DNA of 64,000 nt from Planctomycetota bacterium (GCA_017303505.1 JAFLCP010000019.1:1-64000); one strand, 5' to 3'. Shown: positions 1-9,357, numbered from the stretch's first letter. Notes: generated by a model from the sequence alone, not told the origin. Translations and numbers: made by a program.

Positions 1-152
1 AAACTTTATGCTTTCTGCGGCTCATCCACGATCCCTTGTGCTACGGTGATGAAATCGTTGCCCAAGTATAGCGCAAACGGGTTATCAATCCACCCCATTT
101 AAGGACACATTAAATCAACAGCCTGCTTGCTGAGGGCTAATCCTACCACCCT

Positions 153-656
153 TTATGTACTGCTCCACCGCCACTTGGTTTCTTGTTCGCTCAGCGAAAA
201 TTTCCAAGTACCATTGGCTGTGCCATTGGAGAGTCCCAGTCCAGAAGTATCGGGCATTTCATATTGCCGTTTCAGCTCGGAAGCGAGTTGTTCAAACTGT
301 GCTGCCACATCGGGGTGCTGCTGCAGATATTGATCCACAAACGACTTTAGCTCCGGTGGGAGGTTGCTTGTGCTCATCTGTCCAGTGGCATCGAGTTGCA
401 GTTCGATCGGTTTGTCAGCGGGCCAGCCGGCTTTTTTCAAGGCCTCAAAGAGACTTTTTCCCAACGCCTGCATACGATGAGCTGGGTCCAATGATTCCGT
501 TTCGCTAGCAGTCGAAACAGCAGAGGTGGTGCTCTCCGAACCCAGATTCATTAGGTCTGAAAACCGAGACGATAATGAATCCAACGTAACGCCAGCGGCA
601 TGCATAGCGCCAGCAGCGCCTGCGACCATCCAAGCTGGTGAAACGGGAAATGACAC
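153..656 (-). CDS. Hypothetical protein, ~167 aa
   Basis: I do not recognise this protein. It begins with GTG, and an alternative ATG lies at 629 (residue 10). It has an Ala/Gly-rich N-terminal stretch (roughly residues 8-25) that could be weakly hydrophobic, a Ser/Thr-rich linker around residues 40-52, and a C-terminal half that looks helical and amphipathic. There are no cysteines and no catalytic motif that I can name. It is transcribed away from aroK and its start is about 150 bases upstream of the aroK start, so the two genes are divergent. No clear Shine-Dalgarno is visible before either start. The codon pattern and the solid frame favour a real gene, but the function is unknown. Confidence 0.55.
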   Translation of the reverse strand: MSFPVSPAWMVAGAAGAMHAAGVTLDSLSSRFSDLMNLGSESTTSAVSTASETESLDPAHRMQALGKSLFEALKKAGWPADKPIELQLDATGQMSTSNLPPELKSFVDQYLQQHPDVAAQFEQLASELKRQYEMPDTSGLGLSNGTANGTWKFSLSEQETKWRWSST

Positions 657-809
657 TCGGATGGCCCACCCAATGTTGAGTTACTGTACGAACGCATGGT
701 AGCGATACGGGATGAATGGACTGCCCCCATCCAATGGGACCAATTCCTCGTTAAAATCGGAAAAGTCACGCCTGTTTCTGTAGCTTAACTAGACTCTTTT
801 GGAATTCTC

Positions 810-1349
810 ATGCATCTATACTTGGTCGGATACCGAGGAAGTGGAAAGACCACGCTAGCAAAACTCCTTTCCGATCAGCTCGGCTTGCCATGGTTCGATA
901 GCGATATCGAGGTCGAGAAGAAAGAAGGAGTTACGATTCGAGAGATCTTTGACAAGCACGGAGAAACGGGGTTCCGCGATCGGGAAGTGGCGGCAGTAGA
1001 GCGATTATCGCAGCTGCCGACAGCGATCATCGCTTTGGGGGGGGGAGCAATACTAAGGCCCAAGAATCGACAAACGATTCAGCGAACCGGTTGTTGTGTT
1101 TGGCTCAATGCTCAACCCGAAGAATTGGCAAAACGAATTCATGGTGATGTATTGACCGCCCAGCGACGCCCTGCCCTCACCGGCTTATCCAGCTTCGAAG
1201 AAATCGTTTCGTTGTTAGCACGGCGCGAGCCACTGTACCAAGAAGTATCACAGCTCAAGGTTGAAACCGATCGAGAGCCATTACACGATATCGCAAAACG
1301 GGTCGCCATTTGGTACCAGCAGAGATGTAACGAGGAAGTTCCAACTTGA
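810..1349 (+). CDS. aroK: Shikimate kinase
   Basis: This cytoplasmic enzyme phosphorylates shikimate with ATP in the chorismate (aromatic amino acid) pathway. The 179-residue length is usual for AroK/AroL. The Walker A motif GYRGSGKT lies at residues 8-15. It is followed by the DSD motif (D31 to D33) that binds magnesium and shikimate, the FRDRE segment near residue 56 with its substrate-binding arginine, and the GGGA loop near residue 77. The lid region contains RRPAL near residue 119. ATG is preceded by a GGAA-type ribosome site. The last codon overlaps the start of the downstream prepilin-peptidase-like gene (TTG inside TTGA), so the two are probably translationally coupled. Confidence 0.93.
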   Translation: MHLYLVGYRGSGKTTLAKLLSDQLGLPWFDSDIEVEKKEGVTIREIFDKHGETGFRDREVAAVERLSQLPTAIIALGGGAILRPKNRQTIQRTGCCVWLNAQPEELAKRIHGDVLTAQRRPALTGLSSFEEIVSLLARREPLYQEVSQLKVETDREPLHDIAKRVAIWYQQRCNEEVPT

Positions 1350-2614
1350 ACACCATTCTCCAGGTGCCACTCGAAGTTCGCTGTATCGCGGTCGCGCTGA
1401 TCGGCATCTTGTATGCTGCGCTGGCGAACTGGGGAATCTATCAATTTTCTTATTTTCATCATCACCTCGGTCCTTGGTCGCGAACGAAACCCGCCGAGGG
1501 TAATTACTCTTGGCTGGATCGTATTCCCATAGTCGGTTGGATACGGCTCCGTCGCTTTGAAAAACAACTTGGCAAAAACTATTGGGTACGCCCACTGGTC
1601 ATCGAGATTCTGTTGCCAATATTCTTGGCTTGGCTTTATTACTACGAAGTCAGTGGTGGACTCTTGCCGCATCAAAATTCGGTCCGAAAAATGTTGCCTC
1701 AATTGCAGCCGATGTTGCACTGGCAATATGTCGCGCACATTATTTTGATCTGGGCGATGTGCGTAGCAACATTTATCGATTTCGATGAACAACTCATTCC
1801 TGATTGGGTAACCGTTCCAGGCACTTGGATTGGCTTGGTCGGATCAGCCTTGATCGGTGGTTGGCATCTGATTGAAATCGATCGCAACGGACTGAATCCC
1901 ACCTTAGCCCCGCTGAATGCTTGTAGCCCAGGCGCGTGGGCCGGTTGGCTCAATGGTAAATATGGTTTGGCCATTGCTCTGTTTTGTTATAGCGGTTGGT
2001 GTTTCGGTTTGGCCGACCGCCGCTGGAAAACTCGCCGTGGATTGCAGGTGGCTTTGAAGATTTTCTTCGCGCGCATCGTGCGATATAAGCCTTGGTTCTT
2101 CACGGTCGTCACATTGTGGGTTTTAGGAACGATCGGAATCATTTACGCGCACAGCGAGCCGGTTGGAAATTGGCAAGCGCTTTTGAGCGGGCTGATTGGA
2201 ATGGCGATTGCTGGAAGTATCGTGTGGGCCGTTCGCATCGTGGCCTCCAACGCGCTGGGCATGGAAGCGATGGGCTTTGGCGACGTGACCTTGATGGCGA
2301 TGGTCGGAACCTTTATCGGGTGGCAACCTTCCTTGCTCGTGTTTTTTATCGCACCATTTACCTCATTGGTTTTCGTCTTGGTTGCTTGGATACTCACGGG
2401 CGAAAAAGCGTTTCCCTTCGGGCCATATTTGTGTTCCGCGACGATGATCGTTCTGCTGCTGTGGAATTCTATTTGGAATGGTTGGGCTGCAAACGTTTTC
2501 GGATTAGGAACCGTTTTGTTAGCGATCATGTTAGTTGCTTTGGTTGCGATGGGCGTCATGCTGACCGTCTGGCGGTGGATTCGCGACCGATTCTTATGGG
2601 TGGATGAAGCATGA
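1346..2614 (+). CDS. A24-type prepilin peptidase-like membrane protease
   Basis: This is a polytopic inner-membrane aspartic protease of the type IV prepilin peptidase (PilD/GspO) family. Such enzymes cleave the leader of type IV pilins or type II secretion pseudopilins. The two catalytic aspartates are visible in IDFDEQLIPD (about residue 150) and in GFGD (about residue 312), with many hydrophobic segments around them. At 422 residues it is longer than the usual ~290, with extra segments between the two aspartate motifs. The N-terminal cytoplasmic region keeps a SWLDRIPIVGWIRLR-like segment, but the four cysteines that bind zinc in classical PilD are absent. TTG is the start: it overlaps the aroK stop and has GAGGAAG about 8 bases upstream. 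Methyltransferase activity, which depends on the N-terminal region, may be missing. Confidence 0.82.
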   Translation: MNTILQVPLEVRCIAVALIGILYAALANWGIYQFSYFHHHLGPWSRTKPAEGNYSWLDRIPIVGWIRLRRFEKQLGKNYWVRPLVIEILLPIFLAWLYYYEVSGGLLPHQNSVRKMLPQLQPMLHWQYVAHIILIWAMCVATFIDFDEQLIPDWVTVPGTWIGLVGSALIGGWHLIEIDRNGLNPTLAPLNACSPGAWAGWLNGKYGLAIALFCYSGWCFGLADRRWKTRRGLQVALKIFFARIVRYKPWFFTVVTLWVLGTIGIIYAHSEPVGNWQALLSGLIGMAIAGSIVWAVRIVASNALGMEAMGFGDVTLMAMVGTFIGWQPSLLVFFIAPFTSLVFVLVAWILTGEKAFPFGPYLCSATMIVLLLWNSIWNGWAANVFGLGTVLLAIMLVALVAMGVMLTVWRWIRDRFLWVDEA

Positions 2615-3174
2615 TCGACCAATGGTTGAGCTTAGGCCTTAAACCCATTCGCTCCGATCGCGACGATTGGTCGCGCGTCAAGCTGCATTCCAGTGGCGTG
2701 ATTGTGGCTCAAGCAGGACGCTGGGTTGAGGTCCGTATGTTCTGGTTTCCGAAACATACGACGGTGTGGCGAGTTTGGTGGGATCAGCGGTTTCGTCAGG
2801 TGCCGCAGGATCAATGTCGCATTTACTATCGCCAGCCTTTTGCTGCCCCGACCTATTTGACGTTGGACTATTTTGTCAGCGGCTTGAAGACCTCGGTGCG
2901 AACCGTAGATGCGGCTTTGCATGCCTTGGATCGAGTGGCCGAATTCAAACGAAGTGATGCCATCGTTGCCCAATTGAAGAACTCTCGCATCAGCTCACGG
3001 TTGTTACAGCGATATGGTTGGGAGCGGCACTTAGGGGGCGAAACATCGCCGCACATCATTCGACGCTTCTATGGCAAGTATCCTTCCGCTATTGCCTCGC
3101 TAAGGGAAATGAATGTTGAAGCAGACCCGCAGTCACGGGCTTCATTGCACGCACCGGTCGATACGTTCAGATAG
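2611..3174 (+). CDS. Hypothetical protein, 187 aa, in aroK operon
   Basis: I do not recognise this protein. It starts with ATG overlapping the stop of the prepilin-peptidase-like gene (ATGA), so it is probably co-translated with it. It is basic and rich in Trp, Arg and Tyr, with segments such as FWFPKHTTVWRVWWDQRF near residue 43. There is no signal peptide and no membrane helix. No catalytic motif is evident. Its position as third gene of an overlapping operon suggests a conserved association with the membrane protease, possibly in pilus or secretion biogenesis, but that is inference. It ends with TAG, which shows that TAG is a normal stop codon in this genome. Confidence 0.7.
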   Translation: MIDQWLSLGLKPIRSDRDDWSRVKLHSSGVIVAQAGRWVEVRMFWFPKHTTVWRVWWDQRFRQVPQDQCRIYYRQPFAAPTYLTLDYFVSGLKTSVRTVDAALHALDRVAEFKRSDAIVAQLKNSRISSRLLQRYGWERHLGGETSPHIIRRFYGKYPSAIASLREMNVEADPQSRASLHAPVDTFR

Positions 3175-3330
3175 AACAAGTTGGTGTCGTCTCTTCGTTG
3201 AATTTGCTGGTCCCTACCGGATTTTGTGGGTGGATAGGCAACATCTTTCTGCTCAAAACGACTAGAATCACAATTCAACGTCTTCCTTCAAACGGAAGGC
3301 ATCTTTGAGGAGTCTGTTTGCGGATCGAAG

Positions 3331-6036
3331 GTGGTTCTCATGGCTGCGTTGTTGCCCCATCAAACTTTAGAAGATCTTCGTTTGCGTCGAGCGAAATCGC
3401 GCGAAGAGAACTGGCAACGGTGGGGGCCTTACCTGTCCGAACGACAATGGGGCACGGTACGCGAGGACTACTCGTCGAACCAAGATGCCTGGAACTATTT
3501 TCCGCACGATCATGCTCGCAGCCGCGCCTATCGCTGGGGCGAAGATGGATTGTTAGGAATCTGTGATCGCGAATGTCGACTCTGCTTCTCCGTTGCATTT
3601 TGGAACGGACGCGATCCCATTTTGAAAGAGCGTTTCTTCGGCCTGTCCGGGCCCGAAGGAAACCATGGCGAAGATGTGAAGGAGTGTTATTACTATCTCG
3701 ATAGTACGCCCACACACTCGTACATGAAGGCTTTGTACAAATATCCACAAAATGAGTTTCCTTATAAAGGGATTGCAGACACCAATCGCAGTCGTTCGCG
3801 GCAAGAGCGTGAGTATGAACTCGAAGACACTGGCATCTTTGATCAAAGCCGCTATTTCGATTGCTTGATCGAGTATGCGAAGGAAGGTCCTGACGACATT
3901 TTGATCCAACTTACGGTGATCAATCGTGGGCCTACTCCTGCCGCATTGCATGTTCTGCCACAACTTTGGTTTCGCAATTCGTGGACTTGGGGCTGCACTC
4001 ATGAAGGTTGTGCGCCAAAGCCTCGTTTATGGTTGGAAGGTGATTCGGTATTAGCCGAACAACAAACGCTGGGTAGGTTTCAGTTTGCTGCCGATGTTGG
4101 GCCTGAAGGGGAGAAGCCCGTGTGGCTCTTCACCGAAAATGAAACCAATCCGCAGCTCCATCCCGATGTTGAGAACAGCGGCAAGTACTACAAAGATGCG
4201 TTTCATCGATACGTCATCCAGGGTGACATTGAAGCGGTTGATCCGCGGCAACGTGGAACCAAAGCGGCAGCATATTATCTGTTAGCTGTGCCTGCTGGTG
4301 GGCAAGAAGTGCTGCGTTTCAGGTTGTCGTCGGCGAATTGTCTACCGCACGAGTGGTTTGGTGCCAGTTTCAATAAGACTTTCAGTGAACGAAAGAAAGA
4401 TGCAGATGAGTATTATGCTGCCCGAATGCCCAGCAACTTGAGTTCGAATGAACAGTCCGTTATGCGGCAAGCATATGGTGGGTTGCTATGGACGAAGCAG
4501 TTCTATCATTACATCGTTGATGCGTGGATCAACGGCGACCCGTTCGCTCCGCCACCACCCGAGTCGCGCAAGACGGGCCGCAACAGCGATTGGCCACATC
4601 TCTTCAATCGCGATGTTATTTCGATGCCCGACAAGTGGGAGTATCCGTGGTATGCCGCCTGGGATACGGCATTTCATATGTTGCCCATGGCGCAGCTTGA
4701 CTTGCACTTTGCCGAAGAGCAATTGATTTTGTTCTTGCGCGAATGGTATATGCATCCCAACGGTCAGATACCGGCTTACGAATGGGCATTGAGCGACGTG
4801 AACCCGCCGGTTCATGCCTGGGCTTGCGGGCATGTCTATCTCAACAGTGGACCACCGGGGCAGCGTGATACCGAGTTTCTAGCGCGCACGTTCCAGAAGT
4901 TGCTATTGAATTTCACGTGGTGGGTCAATCGCAAAGATACCGATGGAAAGCACGTCTTCAGCGGCGGCTTCTTGGGCTTGGATAACATCGGAGTTTTCGA
5001 TCGCAGCAAACCATTGCCCACAGGTGGCATGCTCAATCAAGCCGACGGTACCGCTTGGATGGCTTTTTATTGCGGTTGTATGTTGCGGATGGCTTTGGAA
5101 TTGGCTGCCGAGAACCAAGCCTATGGTGATATGGCCAGCAAGTTCTTTGAACATTACGTGATGATCGCGGAGGCGATGAACACACTGCATGGAACGGGCT
5201 TGTGGGATGAAGAAGATGGATTTTACTACGACCATCTATCGATCAACGGTTGTAGTGTGCCGTTGCGAATTCGTTCGCTGGTGGGATTGATTCCTCTCTG
5301 CACGTCGGTTCTTTTGCGCGAAGAAACCATTCATAAATTGCCCGGCTTCCATCGCCGCATGCAATGGTTCTTGGCAAACAAAGCCGGGATGTCGCATCAC
5401 ATGACCTATCTCGAGCGGCTCTGTCCCGAGACGCAGAAATATGGGATGCGTTTATTGGCCATTCCTTCGCTGGATCGTTTCAAACGTATACTGCGATATC
5501 TGTTGGATGAGTCCGAGTTCTTATCACCGTTTGGGATTCGTTCTTTGTCAGCCGCTTATCGTGACAAACCGTATGTCTTCGAAATGAACGGTCAGAAGAA
5601 CGAGGTGTTCTATGTACCAGGTGAGAGCGACACATATATGTTTGGTGGCAACAGTAATTGGCGCGGGCCGGTGTGGTTCCCGCTGAATTATCTGATCATT
5701 GAATCGCTGCGAACCTATCATGGATTTTATGGTGACACCTTTAAGGTGGAGTGTCCGACCGGTTCAGGGAACATGATGAATTTGCAGGAAGTGTCCGATG
5801 AGATCGAGCGACGTTTGATTTCGATCTTCTTGCCCGATGCCAATGGGCGGCGCCCTTGCCATGGCGATGATATGCGGTATCAAGATGACGCGAATTGGCG
5901 CGATTTAGTTTTGTTTTACGAATATTTTCATGGCGATAACGGGCGTGGTTTAGGTGCCAGTCATCAAACCGGTTGGACAGCCTTGGTTGCCAACATGTTG
6001 GCTCATCGTGCCTCGCGGAGTAACGCTGCTCGGTAG
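3331..6036 (+). CDS. GH63/MGH1-like glycoside hydrolase (glucosidase)
   Basis: A large protein of about 900 residues that resembles the mannosyl-oligosaccharide glucosidase-like (MGH1/GH63) family found in bacteria. These enzymes have an (alpha/alpha)6 barrel and hydrolyse alpha-glucosides. The barrel region includes the WDTAFH segment near residue 449, the ADGTAWMAFY segment near residue 570, RGPVWFPLNYL near residue 778 and a C-terminal HQTGWTALV segment near residue 880, typical of the superfamily. The N-terminal 300 residues form a beta-rich supersandwich-like domain. There is no signal peptide, so it is likely cytoplasmic. GTG at 3331 and in-frame ATG at 3340 are both possible starts; the ATG would shorten it by three residues. 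It stands alone, with no sugar transporter or regulator next to it. It ends in TAG. Confidence 0.85.
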   Translation: MVLMAALLPHQTLEDLRLRRAKSREENWQRWGPYLSERQWGTVREDYSSNQDAWNYFPHDHARSRAYRWGEDGLLGICDRECRLCFSVAFWNGRDPILKERFFGLSGPEGNHGEDVKECYYYLDSTPTHSYMKALYKYPQNEFPYKGIADTNRSRSRQEREYELEDTGIFDQSRYFDCLIEYAKEGPDDILIQLTVINRGPTPAALHVLPQLWFRNSWTWGCTHEGCAPKPRLWLEGDSVLAEQQTLGRFQFAADVGPEGEKPVWLFTENETNPQLHPDVENSGKYYKDAFHRYVIQGDIEAVDPRQRGTKAAAYYLLAVPAGGQEVLRFRLSSANCLPHEWFGASFNKTFSERKKDADEYYAARMPSNLSSNEQSVMRQAYGGLLWTKQFYHYIVDAWINGDPFAPPPPESRKTGRNSDWPHLFNRDVISMPDKWEYPWYAAWDTAFHMLPMAQLDLHFAEEQLILFLREWYMHPNGQIPAYEWALSDVNPPVHAWACGHVYLNSGPPGQRDTEFLARTFQKLLLNFTWWVNRKDTDGKHVFSGGFLGLDNIGVFDRSKPLPTGGMLNQADGTAWMAFYCGCMLRMALELAAENQAYGDMASKFFEHYVMIAEAMNTLHGTGLWDEEDGFYYDHLSINGCSVPLRIRSLVGLIPLCTSVLLREETIHKLPGFHRRMQWFLANKAGMSHHMTYLERLCPETQKYGMRLLAIPSLDRFKRILRYLLDESEFLSPFGIRSLSAAYRDKPYVFEMNGQKNEVFYVPGESDTYMFGGNSNWRGPVWFPLNYLIIESLRTYHGFYGDTFKVECPTGSGNMMNLQEVSDEIERRLISIFLPDANGRRPCHGDDMRYQDDANWRDLVLFYEYFHGDNGRGLGASHQTGWTALVANMLAHRASRSNAAR

Positions 6037-6472
6037 GCCGACGTTCTACGTACCACGAAAAATACGAAAGATACGAAATAGAAAAAACTCCGTTCCACGC
6101 ATGTCAGGCAACTGCGAATAAGTAGGTTAATCCGTCTCTATGCAAGTTATGTGACGGAGTTGTCTAACGCGCTGACGAGACAAGCGGCGCGGGCCTAGAC
6201 TACGCTGCGCGAGAGAGTAGAGAGTAGAGAGTAGATATCAATAATCGCGAGATTGACGATCGCACTAGCATAGGAAGCGTTTTGGACTTTGGATTTGACG
6301 AATCAAACGGAAGTACGCCTAGCCTACGGCACACCGGGCTAAACGATCTGCGCATCCGGAATGAACCTTCTGAATAGCTCTCCTTTTCTCCTGTTCTCAA
6401 TTCTACTATCTCGCGCAGCGCGGCGAACGGAGTTGTCTAACGCGCTGACGAGTCACACGGCGCGGGCCTAGC
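6037..6472. repeat. Repeat-rich spacer with 45-bp direct repeats and an inverted repeat
   Basis: This 436-base stretch has no gene. Two 45-base near-identical direct copies sit at 6154-6198 and 6427-6471; both begin ACGGAGTTGTCTAACGCGCT and end CGCGGGCCTAG. Inside them lies an 18-base inverted pair with one mismatch (6203-6220 and 6403-6420). A further direct pair, starting CCTAGCCTACGGCA, lies at 6318-6365 and 6467-6514; its second copy enters the 3' end of the neighbouring minus-strand gene. Three tandem AGAGTAG-type units lie at about 6213-6235. The arrangement suggests a small non-autonomous or REP-like element. Confidence 0.7.
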
Positions 6473-6913
6473 CTACGGCATACGGGTTAAACGAACTAGG
6501 GTATCGGATGGAAGTTGTGCAAACGGAGCGGATGATTCCGCAGTCAGTGTGAGTCCTGCTTGGACTTCAGCAGAATCTAAGCGTAGCTCCCAGCGGCCAT
6601 GCGCCTGCGAAACGCATTGATAGTGACCACGCGTGATTCGCTTCAAATTGCCCCGATTACCGGAGACTGGCCCCTCCAGTTCCCAATACTCCAATCGGTG
6701 TGGGGAAAGGACTCGGCCATGTGTCTCGCTAACCTCCCAGGGCAAAGCCTTCAGCTCGATTGTGACAAAGAAACCAGCCGTTTCTAGCAAGAAATCATAG
6801 TGATTCTCTCGTCCAGGCATGTTGTCGACCTCGTGCCATAAGATCACAAATCGACCGGATTCTGACGCATTCGCACCTGTCATCGGGTTGATGCAACTCC
6901 CCAGAGATTTCAT
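6473..6913 (-). CDS. LigD 3'-phosphoesterase-like small protein
   Basis: A 146-residue stand-alone protein resembling the phosphoesterase (PE) module of bacterial LigD, which trims 3' ends during non-homologous end joining. The N-terminal segment FVILWHE (about residues 22-28), the HYDFLLE signature (about residues 38-44, an H-x-D-x-x-x-E pattern matching HWDLRLE of PE domains) and the SPHRLEYWELEGPVSGNRG segment (about residues 70-88) support this. No ligase or polymerase domain is attached, and no Ku gene lies nearby. Many planctomycetes carry similar single-domain proteins, as I recall. It starts with ATG and is divergent from the cytochrome gene by 68 bases. Its 3' end (TAG) lies within a copy of the local repeat. 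An alternative is an unrelated beta-barrel protein of unknown role. Confidence 0.55.
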   Translation of the reverse strand: MKSLGSCINPMTGANASESGRFVILWHEVDNMPGRENHYDFLLETAGFFVTIELKALPWEVSETHGRVLSPHRLEYWELEGPVSGNRGNLKRITRGHYQCVSQAHGRWELRLDSAEVQAGLTLTAESSAPFAQLPSDTLVRLTRMP

Positions 6914-6981
6914 AATTGATACACTGTCTCACCAGTATACTCTTCATCGCCGTAGATTAGGCACACCCGCCGGAGCTTCGC

Positions 6982-9357
6982 TTGAATCGGTTCAAATTTA
7001 TTCTTGTCGTTGCGGCTGCACTCGGCATTCTTGGGCTCGGAGTTGGGCTTTACCTCTACAACGACTATCGCTGGACGCTTCCACCGACAGCTACTGCGAC
7101 CTATGTGGGACGCGATGCGTGTATCGAATGCCATCAAGCGCAAGCGAACCAATTCAAAGATTCACATCATGATCTGGCGATGGAACGAGCGACCAAGACG
7201 AGCGTTCTCGGTAACTTTGATAACCAATCCCTTGAACATCATGGCATGGTGTCGCGCATGTTCAAAGATGGCGAACGCTTCATGGTGAATACCGAAGGCC
7301 CTGACGGGAAGCTGGCCGATTTCGAAGTGAAATATGTTTTCGGCGTCGACCCGTTACAACAATACATGGTCGAAATGGTTCCGCCTGGGGAAGTCTCCCA
7401 AAAACAAGCAGCGCAAAATTCTCCTCTCGGTCAATTGCAAGTGTTGCGAATCTCATGGGACACCGCCAAGAAGAATTGGTTTTATCTCGATCCACCCGAC
7501 GTTAAAGAAAAACTAAACCCAGATGATCCATTGCATTGGACCGGCGTAGCCCAGCGTTGGAACACGATGTGCGCGGATTGTCATAGCACGAATCTACAGC
7601 GAAACTTTGATGTTGCACAACAACGTTACCACACCACCTTCTCGGAAATCGATGTCTCTTGCGAATCATGTCACGGACCAGGGAGTTTGCACGTTCAACT
7701 AGCTAAAAGAAACTCGCTGTTTTGGGACAGCCAACGTGGGTTTGCGTTAGCCAAACTGAAATCGTCTCCTCAACAAGAAATCGAAGCCTGTGCTCCCTGC
7801 CACGCGAGACGCGAAGTAGTATTCCCGAACTATGATCCCACCAAAAAATATTTCGATCATTACTTGGATCAAAGTTTGTTCGAAAACGTTTTCTATGCCG
7901 ATGGTCAGCAACAAGACGAAGACTACATCCACGCTTCGTTTATGCAGAGCAAGATGTATCACAAAGGTATCAAGTGCACCGATTGCCATGACCCGCATAC
8001 CGCTCGGCTTAAGCACGACGGTAATCAAGTTTGCACCTCGTGCCATCAACATCCCTCTGGTAAATATGACACCCCCGCGCATCATTTTCATAAGCCGGGA
8101 ACTAAAGGCGCTAGTTGTGTGGATTGTCACATGATGGAGACGACCTACATGGCGATTGACCCACGTCGTGACCATAGTTTCCGCATTCCTAGACCTGATT
8201 TGAGCCTGAAGATTGAGACTCCGAATAGCTGCGCCAGTTGCCACTTAGATCAGGGTGGCCTATCTGCGGAGAAGAAAGCCAAGCTTCCGCTTTACCAAGA
8301 TTGGATGGTGGCTGCAGAACAAGGAGATGAAGAAGTTAAGCAGGCTCTTCAAAAAGTCAATCAATGGTGCGATGAAGCGTGTGAAAAATGGTACGGCGTC
8401 AATCGCAAGAAAGATAAACATTTTGGTGAAGCGTTGTATGCGGTTCGCAAAAAGGCTCCCGACTCGGTAGAGCAATTGAAATGGCTTTTGGAAGGAAGTG
8501 GTCCACAATTCCCGGCAATTGCGCGGGCCACAGCCTTACGAGAATCGACTCGATTGGGACCTGAAACGGCAGCTCAATTAGCTCGCAATGCACTGCGCGA
8601 TGAAAGCCCCATCGTTCGAGCGGCAGCAGCTGCCGCGCACGACGGAAACGCAGACCCCAATTTGCTCACCCGGCGACTTGTGCCTTTACTGCGCGATCCA
8701 ATTCGAGCTGTACGCATCGAAGCAGCCCGCGTTTTAGTGCTCAACGGCGTCCAACGCTTAAGCGGTACCGATGATCAAGCCTTAGCCGCCGCATTGGAAG
8801 AGTATCGAATCGGATTGAATAACGATGGCGACCGAGCTGGAGCACACTTGACGCTAGGGGCGCTCGCCGAACAATTGGGAAGTGAGCCAACCGCAGAGAA
8901 AGAATATCGCATTTCGATCGCTTTAGAACCAAACAGTTCTGGGGGAAGAGCGAACTTGGCGGCATTGTTGGGAAGAAAGATGGAACAGCTTGCTCAAGAT
9001 CCCAATGCGATCGATAAGCTGCAAGCATTGCAACAAGAAATCGAATCGCTTCGTGAAGATGAATTGAAACTTCTCCAACGTGATGCCGACCTTCTGCCGA
9101 AGAATGGCAACTTGCAATATCGTCTCGGCTTGGCACTTTATCTGGCAGGTGACTTCGCTGAAGCCGAACGCCGTTTACAAAATGCGGTCGATAGCGATCC
9201 CGCAGATGTCAACTTTTTGATGACACTGGTGCTCTTACAAGAGCGAATTGAAAAATTGGACGTTGCAGAAAGTAACGCGAAAAAACTCTTCCAAATTGCC
9301 CCGACACCGGTGCACGAAGAAATTTTGAAGCGAATCCAGAGTTTGCGAAAACCGTAA
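6982..9357 (+). CDS. Octaheme c-type cytochrome with HEAT and TPR repeats
   Basis: A membrane-anchored extracytoplasmic multiheme cytochrome of 791 residues. A hydrophobic anchor covers about residues 6-26. Eight CxxCH heme-attachment motifs follow, at residues 47, 197, 227, 270 and about 332, 351, 379 and 417. The arrangement resembles the cytochrome c554/NrfA-like multiheme group, whose members move electrons or reduce nitrogen or sulfur compounds. After residue ~490 come alpha-helical repeats: HEAT-like segments (about 500-610), then TPR-like segments (about 615-780), with one longer coiled region near 680-715. TTG is the start chosen; no ATG precedes the anchor. No dedicated reductase or cytochrome-maturation gene is adjacent. 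The substrate cannot be told from sequence. Confidence 0.85.
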   Translation: MNRFKFILVVAAALGILGLGVGLYLYNDYRWTLPPTATATYVGRDACIECHQAQANQFKDSHHDLAMERATKTSVLGNFDNQSLEHHGMVSRMFKDGERFMVNTEGPDGKLADFEVKYVFGVDPLQQYMVEMVPPGEVSQKQAAQNSPLGQLQVLRISWDTAKKNWFYLDPPDVKEKLNPDDPLHWTGVAQRWNTMCADCHSTNLQRNFDVAQQRYHTTFSEIDVSCESCHGPGSLHVQLAKRNSLFWDSQRGFALAKLKSSPQQEIEACAPCHARREVVFPNYDPTKKYFDHYLDQSLFENVFYADGQQQDEDYIHASFMQSKMYHKGIKCTDCHDPHTARLKHDGNQVCTSCHQHPSGKYDTPAHHFHKPGTKGASCVDCHMMETTYMAIDPRRDHSFRIPRPDLSLKIETPNSCASCHLDQGGLSAEKKAKLPLYQDWMVAAEQGDEEVKQALQKVNQWCDEACEKWYGVNRKKDKHFGEALYAVRKKAPDSVEQLKWLLEGSGPQFPAIARATALRESTRLGPETAAQLARNALRDESPIVRAAAAAAHDGNADPNLLTRRLVPLLRDPIRAVRIEAARVLVLNGVQRLSGTDDQALAAALEEYRIGLNNDGDRAGAHLTLGALAEQLGSEPTAEKEYRISIALEPNSSGGRANLAALLGRKMEQLAQDPNAIDKLQALQQEIESLREDELKLLQRDADLLPKNGNLQYRLGLALYLAGDFAEAERRLQNAVDSDPADVNFLMTLVLLQERIEKLDVAESNAKKLFQIAPTPVHEEILKRIQSLRKP

